DNA from: DAOUKH01 sp965219875
Lineage (GTDB): Bacteria; Chloroflexota; Dehalococcoidia; SHYB01
Reading direction: 5' to 3'
Length of the DNA stretch: 64,000 nt
Assembly: GCA_965219875.1 (NCBI GenBank)
Contig: CBDCOW010000001.1
Span: forward strand, 186,001 to 250,000
Made by a program: the position numbers and the translations under genes. Shown piece after piece: positions 7,271 to 14,417 of the stretch. Each line of letters begins with the position of its first letter. Within the stretch, counting starts at the first letter, position 1. The notes under the pieces are model-generated. The model did not search any database and was not told where the DNA came from. It saw only the letters and a list, made by a program, of their open reading frames with translations.

Positions 7271-8908
7271 TTAGCTGATCGGGAGCTTGTGCTGACCGCC
7301 CTCGCGGACGATCTGTTTCGCCCTGCCCACGAACGCCTGGAAAAGCGGGTGGGGCCGGTTGGGGCGCGACTTGAACTCGGGGTGGAACTGCGTCCCCAAC
7401 ATGAATGGATGCCCGCGCAGCTCGGCGATCTCGACTAAAGAGCCGTCCGGCGAAAGTCCGCTCGGCGCGAGCCCCGCCTCGCAGAGCTGCTCCCGGTAGT
7501 CATTGTTGAACTCATAGCGGTGGCGGTGCCGTTCGACGACCGTACGCTCGCCGTAGGCGTGGCGGGCCACCGTCCCCGCCTCGATATCGCACCGGTACTC
7601 GCCCAGGCGCATCGTCCCGCCCATGCCGTTGATCTCGCGTTGCCCGGGCAGCAGGTCGATCACGGGATAGGGCGTTTCGAGGTCGAATTCGGTCGAGTTG
7701 GCCTCGCCTCCCAGGGCGTGGCGGGCGAATTCGATCACCATGATCTGCATACCCAGGCAGAGGCCCAGATACGGGATACCGCGTTCGCGCGCGTAGCGGG
7801 CGGCGCGCACCATGCCTTCGATGCCGCGCTCGCCGAACCCTCCGGGGACGACGATGCCGCACGCGTTGGCAAGCAGCGGCTCCCAGTCGCCCGACTCCAA
7901 CGCCTCCGCCGATATCCACTCCAGCTCGACTTCCCGCTCATGGTCGATCCCCGCGTGCTGCAGCGCCTCCCGCACCGAGATGTAGGAGTCGTGCAAGTCG
8001 ACGTACTTCCCCACCACCGCGATGGCCAGCGGCTCGTACTCGGCGGTCATCTTCTCGACCATCACACGCCAGTCCTCGAGCCCGCCGGAGAACGCTTGCA
8101 GCCCCAGCCGCTCGATCACGAGGTCGCCGATACGCGCGTCTTCGAGGATCGCGGGGACCTCGTAAATGTTGTCCGCCGTCTCCAGCGGGACCACCGCGTC
8201 GGGCGGCACGTCGCAAAACAGCGCGATCTTCGCCCGGGCGCTCTCCGGGATCTCGTAGTCGCTGCGGCACAGGATGATGTCGGGCTGGATGCCGATGCCG
8301 CGCAGTTCTTTCACCGAGTGCTGCGTCGGCTTCGTCTTCAGCTCCCGTGTCGCCATGATGTAGGGCAGATACGTCACGTGCACGTAGAGCGCGGCCCCGC
8401 GCTCCACCTCGTTCCGCATCTGCCGGATCGCCTCCAGGAAGGGCAGCCCCTCGATATCGCCGACGGTGCCGCCCACTTCGACGATGATCACGTCGGCGCC
8501 GCTCTTGTCCGCCAGGCGGAGGATGCGGTCCTTGATCTCGTTGGTGACGTGGGGGACGACCTGCATCGTCCCGCCCAGATAGTCGCCGCGCCGCTCCTTG
8601 GCGATCACCGAGCTGTAGATGTCGCCGGCGGTGACGTTGCAGTCGCTGGTGAGCTCGACGTCGATGAAGCGCTCGTAATGCCCCAGGTCGAGGTCGGTCT
8701 CGCAGCCGTCGGTGGTCACGAAGACTTCGCCGTGTTGATAGGGGGACATGGTGCCGGGATCGACGTTCAGGTAGGGGTCGAGCTTCTGCACCGAGACCGT
8801 CTGGCCTCGGCTTTTGAGGATGCGTCCGAGCGAGGCGACGGCGATGCCTTTGCCGACGGAACTAACGACGCCGCCGGTTACGAAGATGAACTTCGCCGCG
8901 TGGCTCAC
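7271..8908 (-). CDS. pyrG: CTP synthase
   Basis: CTP synthase aminates UTP to CTP using ATP and glutamine. From GTG 8908 the protein has 545 residues, the usual family length. It opens VSHAAKFIFVTGGVVSSVGKG, and the VTGGVVSSVGKG P-loop of the synthetase domain is diagnostic. DPYLNVDPGTMSPYQHGEVF and GGTVGDIEG follow. The C-terminal class I glutaminase has the nucleophile in LGLCLGMQ and the His/Glu of GTQFHPEF. A longer frame to 9151 lacks homology and is rejected. The start has no good SD, but the GTG overlaps the stop (TGA) of a 70-codon leader frame, so coupling is possible. It is first in the pyrG-rho operon. Confidence 0.96.
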   Translation of the reverse strand: MSHAAKFIFVTGGVVSSVGKGIAVASLGRILKSRGQTVSVQKLDPYLNVDPGTMSPYQHGEVFVTTDGCETDLDLGHYERFIDVELTSDCNVTAGDIYSSVIAKERRGDYLGGTMQVVPHVTNEIKDRILRLADKSGADVIIVEVGGTVGDIEGLPFLEAIRQMRNEVERGAALYVHVTYLPYIMATRELKTKPTQHSVKELRGIGIQPDIILCRSDYEIPESARAKIALFCDVPPDAVVPLETADNIYEVPAILEDARIGDLVIERLGLQAFSGGLEDWRVMVEKMTAEYEPLAIAVVGKYVDLHDSYISVREALQHAGIDHEREVELEWISAEALESGDWEPLLANACGIVVPGGFGERGIEGMVRAARYARERGIPYLGLCLGMQIMVIEFARHALGGEANSTEFDLETPYPVIDLLPGQREINGMGGTMRLGEYRCDIEAGTVARHAYGERTVVERHRHRYEFNNDYREQLCEAGLAPSGLSPDGSLVEIAELRGHPFMLGTQFHPEFKSRPNRPHPLFQAFVGRAKQIVREGGQHKLPIS

Positions 8909-9193
8909 GGGTTTCGGCTCATGTGGATCGCTGCCGTCCAGGGAGGGGTCGCGCCCAACGGAGAAGCCGGGAAGCTCGCCTCGGCGGCACGGTAAGCCGC
9001 CGGACAGCCCAAGGGCGCGAATGGAGAGACCTGTGCTGGAACGAGAGGGCTGGTCCCTAACGGTGAAGGCCGCCTCGCTATGAGCGCCGCCACTGGCCGG
9101 ACCCAAGCGGGCCGCAACCTCCACTTCTATAGCGATTATAGGAGTGTCCAAAATACGCTGTCAATCCCTCACCGCCGCAAGCCTCTCCTCCCT
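8909..9193 (-). promoter_or_regulatory. Leader region of the pyrG-rho operon
   Basis: There is no independent gene. The predicted transcript starts near 9128, giving about 220 nt of leader before GTG 8908. On the minus strand a TTG-initiated frame of 70 codons (9117-8905) lies directly after GTGGAGG, and its TGA overlaps the pyrG GTG. The base composition resembles the neighbours. I could not fold a recognisable riboswitch. CTP-responsive control of pyrG by reiterative initiation is known in Firmicutes, but the start region here does not carry its GGGC signature. Confidence 0.4.
9135..9164 (-). promoter_or_regulatory. Consensus promoter of pyrG-rho
   Basis: On the minus strand the -35 TTGACA (9159-9164) and -10 TATAAT (9135-9140) both match consensus, with an 18-bp spacer. 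Confidence 0.75.
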
Positions 9194-9290
9194 GGAGACC
9201 TTTGCAAAACTCCGAGGGAAAACCGCCGCCCGCTGACCTTGGGAAAGGGAGGCGGCGCGGGGTCTTACCCCCCTTGTATCTTGGGGAGGA

Positions 9291-9416
9291 GAGCGGTAGA
9301 CCGATACCCCCCTGGTCCAAGAAAGACCGTGGGAGAGCGATGGTCGCCGCTCCTACTCCAAGGAAGAGCCCGAACAGTTGCCAGGGCATGCAAAGCCCGA
9401 ATCTGCAAGGTAGGGC
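9291..9416 (+). ncRNA. Candidate bridge RNA of the IS110 element
   Basis: Two stem-internal-loop-hairpin units can be drawn. Target loop: the outer stem 9291-9296/9347-9352 (GAGCGG/CCGCTC) and 9299-9302/9342-9345, with an apical hairpin 9314-9317/9325-9328. Its 5' side TACCCCCCT (9305-9313) is identical to the left target 9266-9274, and its 3' side GTGGGAGAG (9329-9337) pairs with the right target 10419-10427 with one G-U. Donor loop: the stem 9368-9371/9413-9416 and hairpin 9384-9387/9395-9398. ACAGTTGC (9374-9381) equals the IS right end 10412-10419, and TGCAAG (9404-9409) pairs with 9273-9278 with one G-U. The architecture is that described for IS110 bridge RNAs; the exact RNA ends are unknown. 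Confidence 0.75.
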
Positions 9417-9431
9417 CAAAGGAGAGGGATT

Positions 9432-10403
9432 GTGGAGTCAGCGGAACGTTTCGTCGGGATCGACGTCTCCAAGAAGGTGCTGGACATCGCCGTCCTGCCG
9501 GACGGGACGCAGTGGAGCGTCCCCAACACGCCGCAGGGTATCGACGAATTGGTCGCCGCGCTCGGACCCCTGGCGCCGGTGCTGGTGGTGCTGGAATCGA
9601 CGGGCGGACTGCAGCGGGCGGTCGTGGCGGGGCTCGCCGCGGCGCAGATCCCGACGGCGGTGGTCAATCCGCGCCAGGTGCGGGACTTCGCCAAGGCGAG
9701 CGGACGGCTGGCCAAGACGGACCGGCTGGACGCGGAGATCATTGCGCGCTTCGGCATGGCCATCCGGCCGCGTCCCACCTGGCTGCCCGACGCGGAAGCA
9801 CAGGCGCTGGAGGCGCAACTGGAGCGAAGGCGGCAGGTGGTCACCATGATCACGGCGGAGAAGAACCGTCTGAGCAGCACCGTGGGGCCGGTCCGCAAGG
9901 ACATCCAGCGCCACATCGCCTGGCTGGAAAGGGAGTTGCGCAAGCTGGACGAGGATCTGAGCAAGCGCATCCAACGGAACCCAGTATGGCGGGAGCGAGA
10001 GGACCTGCTTCGGAGCGTCCCCGGGGTGGGGCCGGTGCTCGGGGCCACGCTCTTGGCGGAGGTCCCCGAGCTCGGGGAGCTGGGCGGCAAGCAGATCGCG
10101 AGCCTGCTCGGGGTCGCCCCGTTCAACCGCGACAGCGGGATGCTGCGCGGGCGGCGCACCGTGTGGGGAGGTCGGGCGCCAGCTCGTCAGACCCTGTACA
10201 TGGCCACGCTTACGGCCACCCGCCACAATCCGGTGATCCGGGACTTCTATCTGCGGCTCTGCGGGTCGGGCAAGGCGAAGAAGGTCGCGCTGACCGCCTG
10301 CATGCGCAAACTGCTGGTCATCCTCAACAGCATGCTCAAGCACGGCGCTGCGTGGAACCCGTCGTTCGCGAGAACGGAGGTCCCAGCCGTAGAGAACCCT
10401 TGA
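9432..10403 (+). CDS. IS110-family transposase/recombinase
   Basis: The 323-residue recombinase starts at GTG 9432, following AAAGGAGAGGG. The N-terminal RuvC-like DEDD domain shows FVGIDVSKKVLDIAV (first Asp), LESTGG (Glu) and KTDRLDAEIIARFG (the Asp pair). The C-terminal Transposase_20 domain has SVPGVGPVLGATLL, a helix-hairpin-helix. It also has the NRDSGMLRGRR motif, where the serine is the family's nucleophile, then LYMATLTATRHNP. IS110 enzymes excise a circular form and reinsert it with guidance from a structured RNA read from the element's 5' end. All visible key residues are present and the frame is uninterrupted, so the element may be active. Confidence 0.95.
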   Translation: MESAERFVGIDVSKKVLDIAVLPDGTQWSVPNTPQGIDELVAALGPLAPVLVVLESTGGLQRAVVAGLAAAQIPTAVVNPRQVRDFAKASGRLAKTDRLDAEIIARFGMAIRPRPTWLPDAEAQALEAQLERRRQVVTMITAEKNRLSSTVGPVRKDIQRHIAWLERELRKLDEDLSKRIQRNPVWREREDLLRSVPGVGPVLGATLLAEVPELGELGGKQIASLLGVAPFNRDSGMLRGRRTVWGGRAPARQTLYMATLTATRHNPVIRDFYLRLCGSGKAKKVALTACMRKLLVILNSMLKHGAAWNPSFARTEVPAVENP

Positions 10404-10565
10404 CTTTCAACACAGTTGCTCTCCCGCTGGGAGAGGGTTGGGGCGAGGGCGGGGGGAGGCGGGGGCCGCGCGACCCTGCTGAAGCCCGACCGCCGAGTTA
10501 CGCAAAGGTCTCCGCCTGGGGAGAGACTAAGAGGGAGGCCGAGGAGGGGACACGAACAAAGAGAA

Positions 10566-10599
10566 GGAGGGACCGCCCGCACGGACGGCCCCTCCTTTT
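10566..10599. terminator. Hairpin terminator downstream of groEL (possibly bidirectional)
   Basis: A GGAGGG...CCCTCC stem with inner CCG/CGG pairs (10566-10595) is followed by TTTTG on the plus strand and by TTCTCTTTG on the minus strand. It lies 24 bases beyond the groEL stop and would end the groESL transcript. Confidence 0.6.
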
Positions 10600-10622
10600 G
10601 TCTTCCGTTAGCCGGCAGACGG

Positions 10623-12263
10623 CTAGAAGCCGCCCATGCCGCCCATGCCGCCGTCGGGTGGCATCGGAGGCATTGCCGGGGTCTTGTCCGGCTTCTCCGT
10701 GATCATCGCCTCGGTGGTGAGGATCATCGACGCGATGCTGGACGCGTTCTCCACCGCCGCGCGCGTGACCTTGGCAGGGTCGACGATACCCATCTCGATC
10801 ATGTCGCCCCACTTCTCGATCTCCGCGTCGTAGCCGTAGTTCTTCGCCTTGGACTCGCGGATCCCCTGGATGACCACCGATCCCTCGGCGCCGGAGTTGG
10901 CCGCGATCTGGCGCACCGGCTCTTCCAAGGCGCGCCGGACGATCTGCACCCCGGTGGTCTCGTCGGGCTCGGCGCCCTTGACCTTGTCGAGGCCCTTCTG
11001 GATGCGGATGAGCGTCGTGCCGCCGCCGGCGACGATCCCCTCTTCCACGGCCGCACGCGTGGCCGAAAGCGCGTCCTCGACCCGGGCCTTCTTCTCCTTC
11101 AACTCCACCTCGGTGGCCGCGCCGACCTTGATCACCGCGACGCCGCCGGCGAGCTTCGCCAGCCGCTCCTGCAGCTTCTCCCGGTCGAAGTCGGAGGTGG
11201 TGGTGTCGATCTGCGACTTGATCTGGGTCATCCGGCTCTTGATCAACTCGTCGTCGCCGCGCCCCTCAATGACGGTGGTGTTGTCCTTGTCGGACGACAC
11301 CTTGCGGGCACGGCCGAGGTCGGCGATGGTGGCGGAGTCGAGCTTACGCCCAACCTCTTCGCTGATCACCGTGCCGCCGGTGAGGATGGCCATGTCTTCC
11401 AGCATCGCCTTGCGGCGGTCGCCGAAGCCGGGCGCCTTCACCGCGAGGCAGTTGATCGTGCCGCGAAGCTTGTTGACCACCAGGGTGGCCAGGGCTTCGC
11501 CCTCGACGTCCTCGGCGATGAGCACGAAGTTCTTGGTCACCTGCAGGACCTTCTCCAGCACCGGGAGAATGTCGGAGACCGCGGAGACCTTCTTATCGGT
11601 GATCAGAATGTACGGGTCGTCCGTCTCCGACTCCATCCGCTCGGTGTTGGTGACGAAGTAGGGGCTGATGTAGCCGCGGTCGAACTCCATCCCGTCGACG
11701 TACTCGATCTCGTACTTGAGCCCCTTGGACTCCTCGACGGTGATGACGCCGTCCTTGCCCACCTTCTCCATGACCTCGGCGATCAGACCGCCGATCTCGG
11801 TGTCGTGGGCGGAGAGCGACGCCACCTGGGCGATCTGCTCCTTACCCGCTACCGGCGTGGCGACCTTCTGGATCTCGCCGCGGACGGCCGCCACGGCGAT
11901 CTCGATGCCCCGCTTGATAGCCATGGGGTTGGCGCCGGCGGTCACGTTCTTGAAGCCTTCGTGCACGATGGCCTGGGCGAGGACGGTGGCGGTGGTGGTC
12001 CCGTCGCCGGCCACGTCGTTGGTCTTGGTGGCCGCTTCCTTGAGAAGCTGAGCCCCCATGTTCTCCAGCTGGTCTTCGAGCTCGATCTCTTTGGCGATGG
12101 TGACGCCGTCGCTGTTGACCTGCGGCGGGCCGAACTTCTTATCCAGAATGACGTTGCGCCCCTTGGGACCGAGCGTCACCTTGACCGTGTCGGCCAAGGC
12201 ATCCACGCCCCGGATGATGGAGCGGCGCGCCTCTTCCGCGTGTGCGATCTGCTTTCCTGCCAT
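10623..12263 (-). CDS. groL: 60-kDa chaperonin GroEL
   Basis: GroEL forms the double-ring ATP-driven folding chamber with GroES. The protein has 546 residues and begins MAGKQIAHAEEARRSIIRG. The family blocks are VTLGPKGRNVILDKKFG, the ATP-site GDGTTTATVLA at about residue 87, the apical domain from about 190 to 375 with DRGYISPYFVT at its start, and VAGGGTTLIR near 413. The C-terminus is the usual flexible Gly-Met tail (GGMGGMGGF). The ATG at 12263 follows AAGGAGAG. It is the second gene of the groES-groEL operon, 61 bases after groES. Control is through CIRCE upstream. Confidence 0.98.
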   Translation of the reverse strand: MAGKQIAHAEEARRSIIRGVDALADTVKVTLGPKGRNVILDKKFGPPQVNSDGVTIAKEIELEDQLENMGAQLLKEAATKTNDVAGDGTTTATVLAQAIVHEGFKNVTAGANPMAIKRGIEIAVAAVRGEIQKVATPVAGKEQIAQVASLSAHDTEIGGLIAEVMEKVGKDGVITVEESKGLKYEIEYVDGMEFDRGYISPYFVTNTERMESETDDPYILITDKKVSAVSDILPVLEKVLQVTKNFVLIAEDVEGEALATLVVNKLRGTINCLAVKAPGFGDRRKAMLEDMAILTGGTVISEEVGRKLDSATIADLGRARKVSSDKDNTTVIEGRGDDELIKSRMTQIKSQIDTTTSDFDREKLQERLAKLAGGVAVIKVGAATEVELKEKKARVEDALSATRAAVEEGIVAGGGTTLIRIQKGLDKVKGAEPDETTGVQIVRRALEEPVRQIAANSGAEGSVVIQGIRESKAKNYGYDAEIEKWGDMIEMGIVDPAKVTRAAVENASSIASMILTTEAMITEKPDKTPAMPPMPPDGGMGGMGGF

Positions 12264-12324
12264 AGCTCTCCTTGGACTCCTTCTGAATCCCGCGCTCCGG
12301 CGGGCCGAATGAGCAAAGGCGGCG

Positions 12325-12618
12325 CTAGCCGACCTTCGCCAGAATGTCGCTCTCTCTCAGGATGAGGAGATCGTCGTCGTCGTCCTTGATCTCGGTCCCG
12401 CCGTACTTGGCGTAGACGACCTTGTCGCCGACCTTAACTTCCATGGGGATCGTCTTGCCGTCTTCGGTGACCCGGCCCGGGCCGACGGCCAGCACTTCGC
12501 CCTCCTGGGGCTTCTCCTTGGCGGTATCGGGGATGATGATGCCGCCCTTGATCGTCTCCTGCGCATCGAGGGACTTCACCAGGACACGATCCCCCATCGG
12601 TTTAATCTTTCTCGCCAC
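12325..12618 (-). CDS. groS: 10-kDa co-chaperonin GroES
   Basis: The heptameric lid of the GroEL chamber, 97 residues. KPMGDRVLVK is the N-terminal strand. The mobile loop TIKGGIIIPDTAKEKPQEG contacts GroEL, and VGDKVVYAKYGGTEI and ILRESDILAKV complete the beta-barrel. The start is a GTG at 12618 with AAGGAGG five bases upstream, an unusually strong SD for a GTG start. It is the first gene of the operon driven by the promoter at 12722-12750. Confidence 0.97.
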   Translation of the reverse strand: MARKIKPMGDRVLVKSLDAQETIKGGIIIPDTAKEKPQEGEVLAVGPGRVTEDGKTIPMEVKVGDKVVYAKYGGTEIKDDDDDLLILRESDILAKVG

Positions 12619-12684
12619 GTACGCCTCCTTCGATAACGGTTAGCTATTGTCCTTGCGGCGGTCGCGCCGCCGCACCGTCCGCGA

Positions 12685-12711
12685 TTAGCACTCGGAGGGC
12701 CCGACTGCTAA
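12685..12711 (-). promoter_or_regulatory. CIRCE operator for HrcA (one mismatch)
   Basis: TTAGCACTC, nine bases, then GACTGCTAA. The consensus second arm is GAGTGCTAA, so one base differs. The site overlaps the predicted groES start point. It is the HrcA repressor target that gives heat-shock control of groESL; hrcA itself is not in the window. Confidence 0.9.
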
Positions 12712-12721
12712 TCCATCGGCC

Positions 12722-12750
12722 ATAGTACCCCGCGAGAGGCCCCCGCGCAA
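12722..12750 (-). promoter_or_regulatory. groESL promoter
   Basis: On the minus strand, -35 TTGCGC (12745-12750), a 17-bp spacer and -10 TACTAT (12722-12727). CIRCE begins ten bases downstream, which places the operator over the start point. Confidence 0.65.
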
Positions 12751-12760
12751 GGGGCCGCGC

Positions 12761-12789
12761 TTGCGTCCCTACACGGAACCGTGTAGGAT
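12761..12789 (+). promoter_or_regulatory. Promoter of the XRE regulator
   Basis: -35 TTGCGT (12761-12766), a 17-bp spacer, -10 TAGGAT (12784-12789). It is divergent from and only about ten bases away from the groESL -35, so the two could influence each other. Confidence 0.45.
12769..12786. promoter_or_regulatory. Perfect inverted repeat, probable XRE operator
   Basis: CTACACGG-AA-CCGTGTAG is an 18-bp perfect palindrome filling the spacer and overlapping the -10 of the XRE promoter. This is the expected position for autorepression by the dimeric regulator encoded just downstream. Confidence 0.55.
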
Positions 12790-12798
12790 TTGGAGGCC

Positions 12799-13119
12799 GT
12801 GAGCGAAGAGCGAAGCGAGTGGAATCCGGAGACGGTACGGGCGCTGCGGCGGCGCTTGGGCATGACGCAGCAGGAGATGGCCGATGAGCTCGGTGCGCGC
12901 CAGCAGACGGTCAGCGAATGGGAGACGGGAGTCTACAAGCCCCGCGGCGTCTCGGCGCGGGCCCTCCTCCGCATGGCCGAGGCCTCCGGTGCTCCATACC
13001 GGGCCGGAGGCGGGAAGCCGCTACCGGGCAACAGCGGCGGCGGAGCTCCTGCTAGCCGAGCGTCCGGCGGCGTACCGGACGAGCGCGACGAAGCGGGCGA
13101 AGGCGCCGCGCGACACTAA
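12799..13119 (+). CDS. XRE-family helix-turn-helix regulator
   Basis: A small DNA-binding protein of 106 residues. After a short acidic start it has RALRRRLGMTQQEMADELG, then ARQQTVSEWETGVYKPRG, a textbook XRE/Cro HTH. The last 45 residues are low-complexity Gly/Ala/Arg and look unstructured. GTG 12799 is chosen. A TTG at 12790 is the alternative, and the predicted transcript would begin around 12796, making this nearly leaderless. The 3' part overlaps the start of the DUF2851 gene in another frame. The target is probably its own promoter palindrome; control of the overlapping gene is inferred. Confidence 0.8.
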   Translation: MSEERSEWNPETVRALRRRLGMTQQEMADELGARQQTVSEWETGVYKPRGVSARALLRMAEASGAPYRAGGGKPLPGNSGGGAPASRASGGVPDERDEAGEGAARH

Positions 13120-14413
13120 CGGCCCCCCGGAGTCCGCGGTCCACGACTGGTGGGCCGCCGCGGCGGGCCGCGAAGTTCCCCTCACCGGCGGCGGATCGCG
13201 CAGCATAGTCTTTCCCGGCTGGCCAAACGGCGGCGCGGGCCCCGACTTCCTCGGCGCGGTGCTCCGCGACGGCCGCGGGCGCCTGGCCCGCGGCGACGTC
13301 GAGATCCACGTCGACGGCGCCGATTGGCGCGCCCACGGCCATCACCGCGACCCGCGCTACCGCGGCGTCATCCTGCACGTCGCCCTCAAGCCGCCCGCCA
13401 CACCCGTCGCGATGTCCGACGGCGCTACCGCCCCCACCGCGGTCATCGAACTCGGCGGCTCCGCCTCCGGTGCGCCGGAGGAAGCCCGGCCCTGCATGCG
13501 CCCCGGCCCGGCCCCCGAGCTGGCCGCCGTCCTCGAACACGAAGGACTGCGCCGCTTCGAGGCGCGCGCCGCCGCCTACGCACAACACATCAACGATAGC
13601 GGCCCCGAGCAGGCGCTCTACGCCGGCATCCTCGAGGCCCTGGGCTACGCCCGCAACGTCGAGCCCTTCCGCCGCCTCGCCGAGCTGGCCCCCTGGCCCG
13701 CGCTCGAAGCTGCGCTGCTCCACGCGCCGGAGGCGACCCGCGTCTACTGGGCCGAGGCCCTCCTGCTGGGAGCGGCGGGCCTGCTCCCCTCGCAGCGGGG
13801 CTGGGAGGCCGGGCCCGGCTATCCAAGCCTCCTGGAGGCCCTCTGGGAGCGCCGCCCCGCCGACCTCCGATCAGACTGCCTGCCCTGGCGCTTCGACGGC
13901 GCGCGTCCGGCGAACGCGCCCGCGCGGCGGGCCGCGGCGGCGGGGACCATCGCGGCACGGCTGGCCGGCGGCCTCGCCGGACGCCTCGGCGCTCTCCTCC
14001 TCAACGAGGGCTCCCGCGGCCTCGCCGCCGCCTTCACCGTCGACGGCCCCGGCTACTGGCGCGCCCGCTGTGATTTTTCACCCCCGGAAAACAACGGCCG
14101 CGCCATCCTCAAGAAGGAAGCCGCGTTGGTGGGAGCGTCGCGCGCCGCCGACATCGTGGTCAACGTGGCCCTGCCCTGGCTGGCGGCGGCGGCGCGGCGC
14201 GAGGGCGATGCCGCCCTGGCCGAACGCTGCCTCGCCGCCTTCCGCACACACCCTCCGCTGGCCGCGAACCGCCTGACGCGGCGCATGGAAGCGATGCTGC
14301 GCCAACGTGGGGCCGCCGATGCGCCGCGCACCGCCGCCGTCCAGCAGGGGATGATCGGGCTCTACAAGCGGCGCTGCGACGCCCTGCTCTGCGAGGGCTG
14401 CGCCCTGGCCTAG
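12989..14413 (+). CDS. DUF2851 family protein
   Basis: A conserved protein of unknown function, about 474 residues from GTG 12989 (GAGG lies six bases upstream). The frame is open back to ATG 12884, which would give 509 residues, so the start is uncertain. Conserved family blocks begin at VHDWW and include FPGWPNGGAGPDFLGAV, then RGDVEIHVDGADWRAHGHH and YRGVILHVAL. The acidic/His-rich GDVEIH...HGH pattern hints at a metal site, which is inference. The C-terminus ends in RRCDALLCEGCALA. It overlaps the XRE gene by 131 bases and converges on tsaD, five bases away. Confidence 0.75.
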   Translation: MLHTGPEAGSRYRATAAAELLLAERPAAYRTSATKRAKAPRDTNGPPESAVHDWWAAAAGREVPLTGGGSRSIVFPGWPNGGAGPDFLGAVLRDGRGRLARGDVEIHVDGADWRAHGHHRDPRYRGVILHVALKPPATPVAMSDGATAPTAVIELGGSASGAPEEARPCMRPGPAPELAAVLEHEGLRRFEARAAAYAQHINDSGPEQALYAGILEALGYARNVEPFRRLAELAPWPALEAALLHAPEATRVYWAEALLLGAAGLLPSQRGWEAGPGYPSLLEALWERRPADLRSDCLPWRFDGARPANAPARRAAAAGTIAARLAGGLAGRLGALLLNEGSRGLAAAFTVDGPGYWRARCDFSPPENNGRAILKKEAALVGASRAADIVVNVALPWLAAAARREGDAALAERCLAAFRTHPPLAANRLTRRMEAMLRQRGAADAPRTAAVQQGMIGLYKRRCDALLCEGCALA

Positions 14414-14417
14414 CAAC

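Larger units (their letters stand above)
9275..10420 (+). mobile_element. IS110-family insertion sequence
   Basis: The borders come from comparison with the uninterrupted repeat at 3356, 15735 and 31878. The left flank ends TCTTACCCCCCT and the right flank resumes CTCTCCCGCTGGG. Sharing one CT core (9273-9274 or 10419-10420) rebuilds an uninterrupted site. The element is about 1,146 bp, has no terminal inverted repeats and leaves no target duplication beyond the core, as expected for IS110. It carries a 5' non-coding segment of about 155 bp, one transposase gene and a very short right end (10404-10420). Confidence 0.8.
9194..10513. mobile_element. Small TIR element interrupted by IS110
   Basis: Perfect 12-bp inverted termini, GGAGACCTTTGC (9194-9205) and GCAAAGGTCTCC (10502-10513), bound the region. 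Removing the IS (9275-10420) leaves about 174 bp whose order matches the intact copies at 15661-15837 and 31805-31982: GCAAAACTCCG, CTTGGGAAAGGGAGGCGGCG, CTCTCCCGCTGGGAGAG, then CTGAAGCCCGACCGCC. Outside it, CTCTCCTCCCT and GCCTGGGGAGAGACTAAGAG are halves of a family A repeat. Confidence 0.7.

Noticed and set aside
8909..9151. N-terminal extension of CTP synthase
   Set aside because: The extra 81 residues have no resemblance to the family; GTG 8908 gives exactly the usual length.
10416..12365. Long plus-strand open frame across groES-groEL
   Set aside because: Antisense shadow of GroEL codon structure in GC-rich DNA; its translation has no domain sense and its start lies in repeat DNA.
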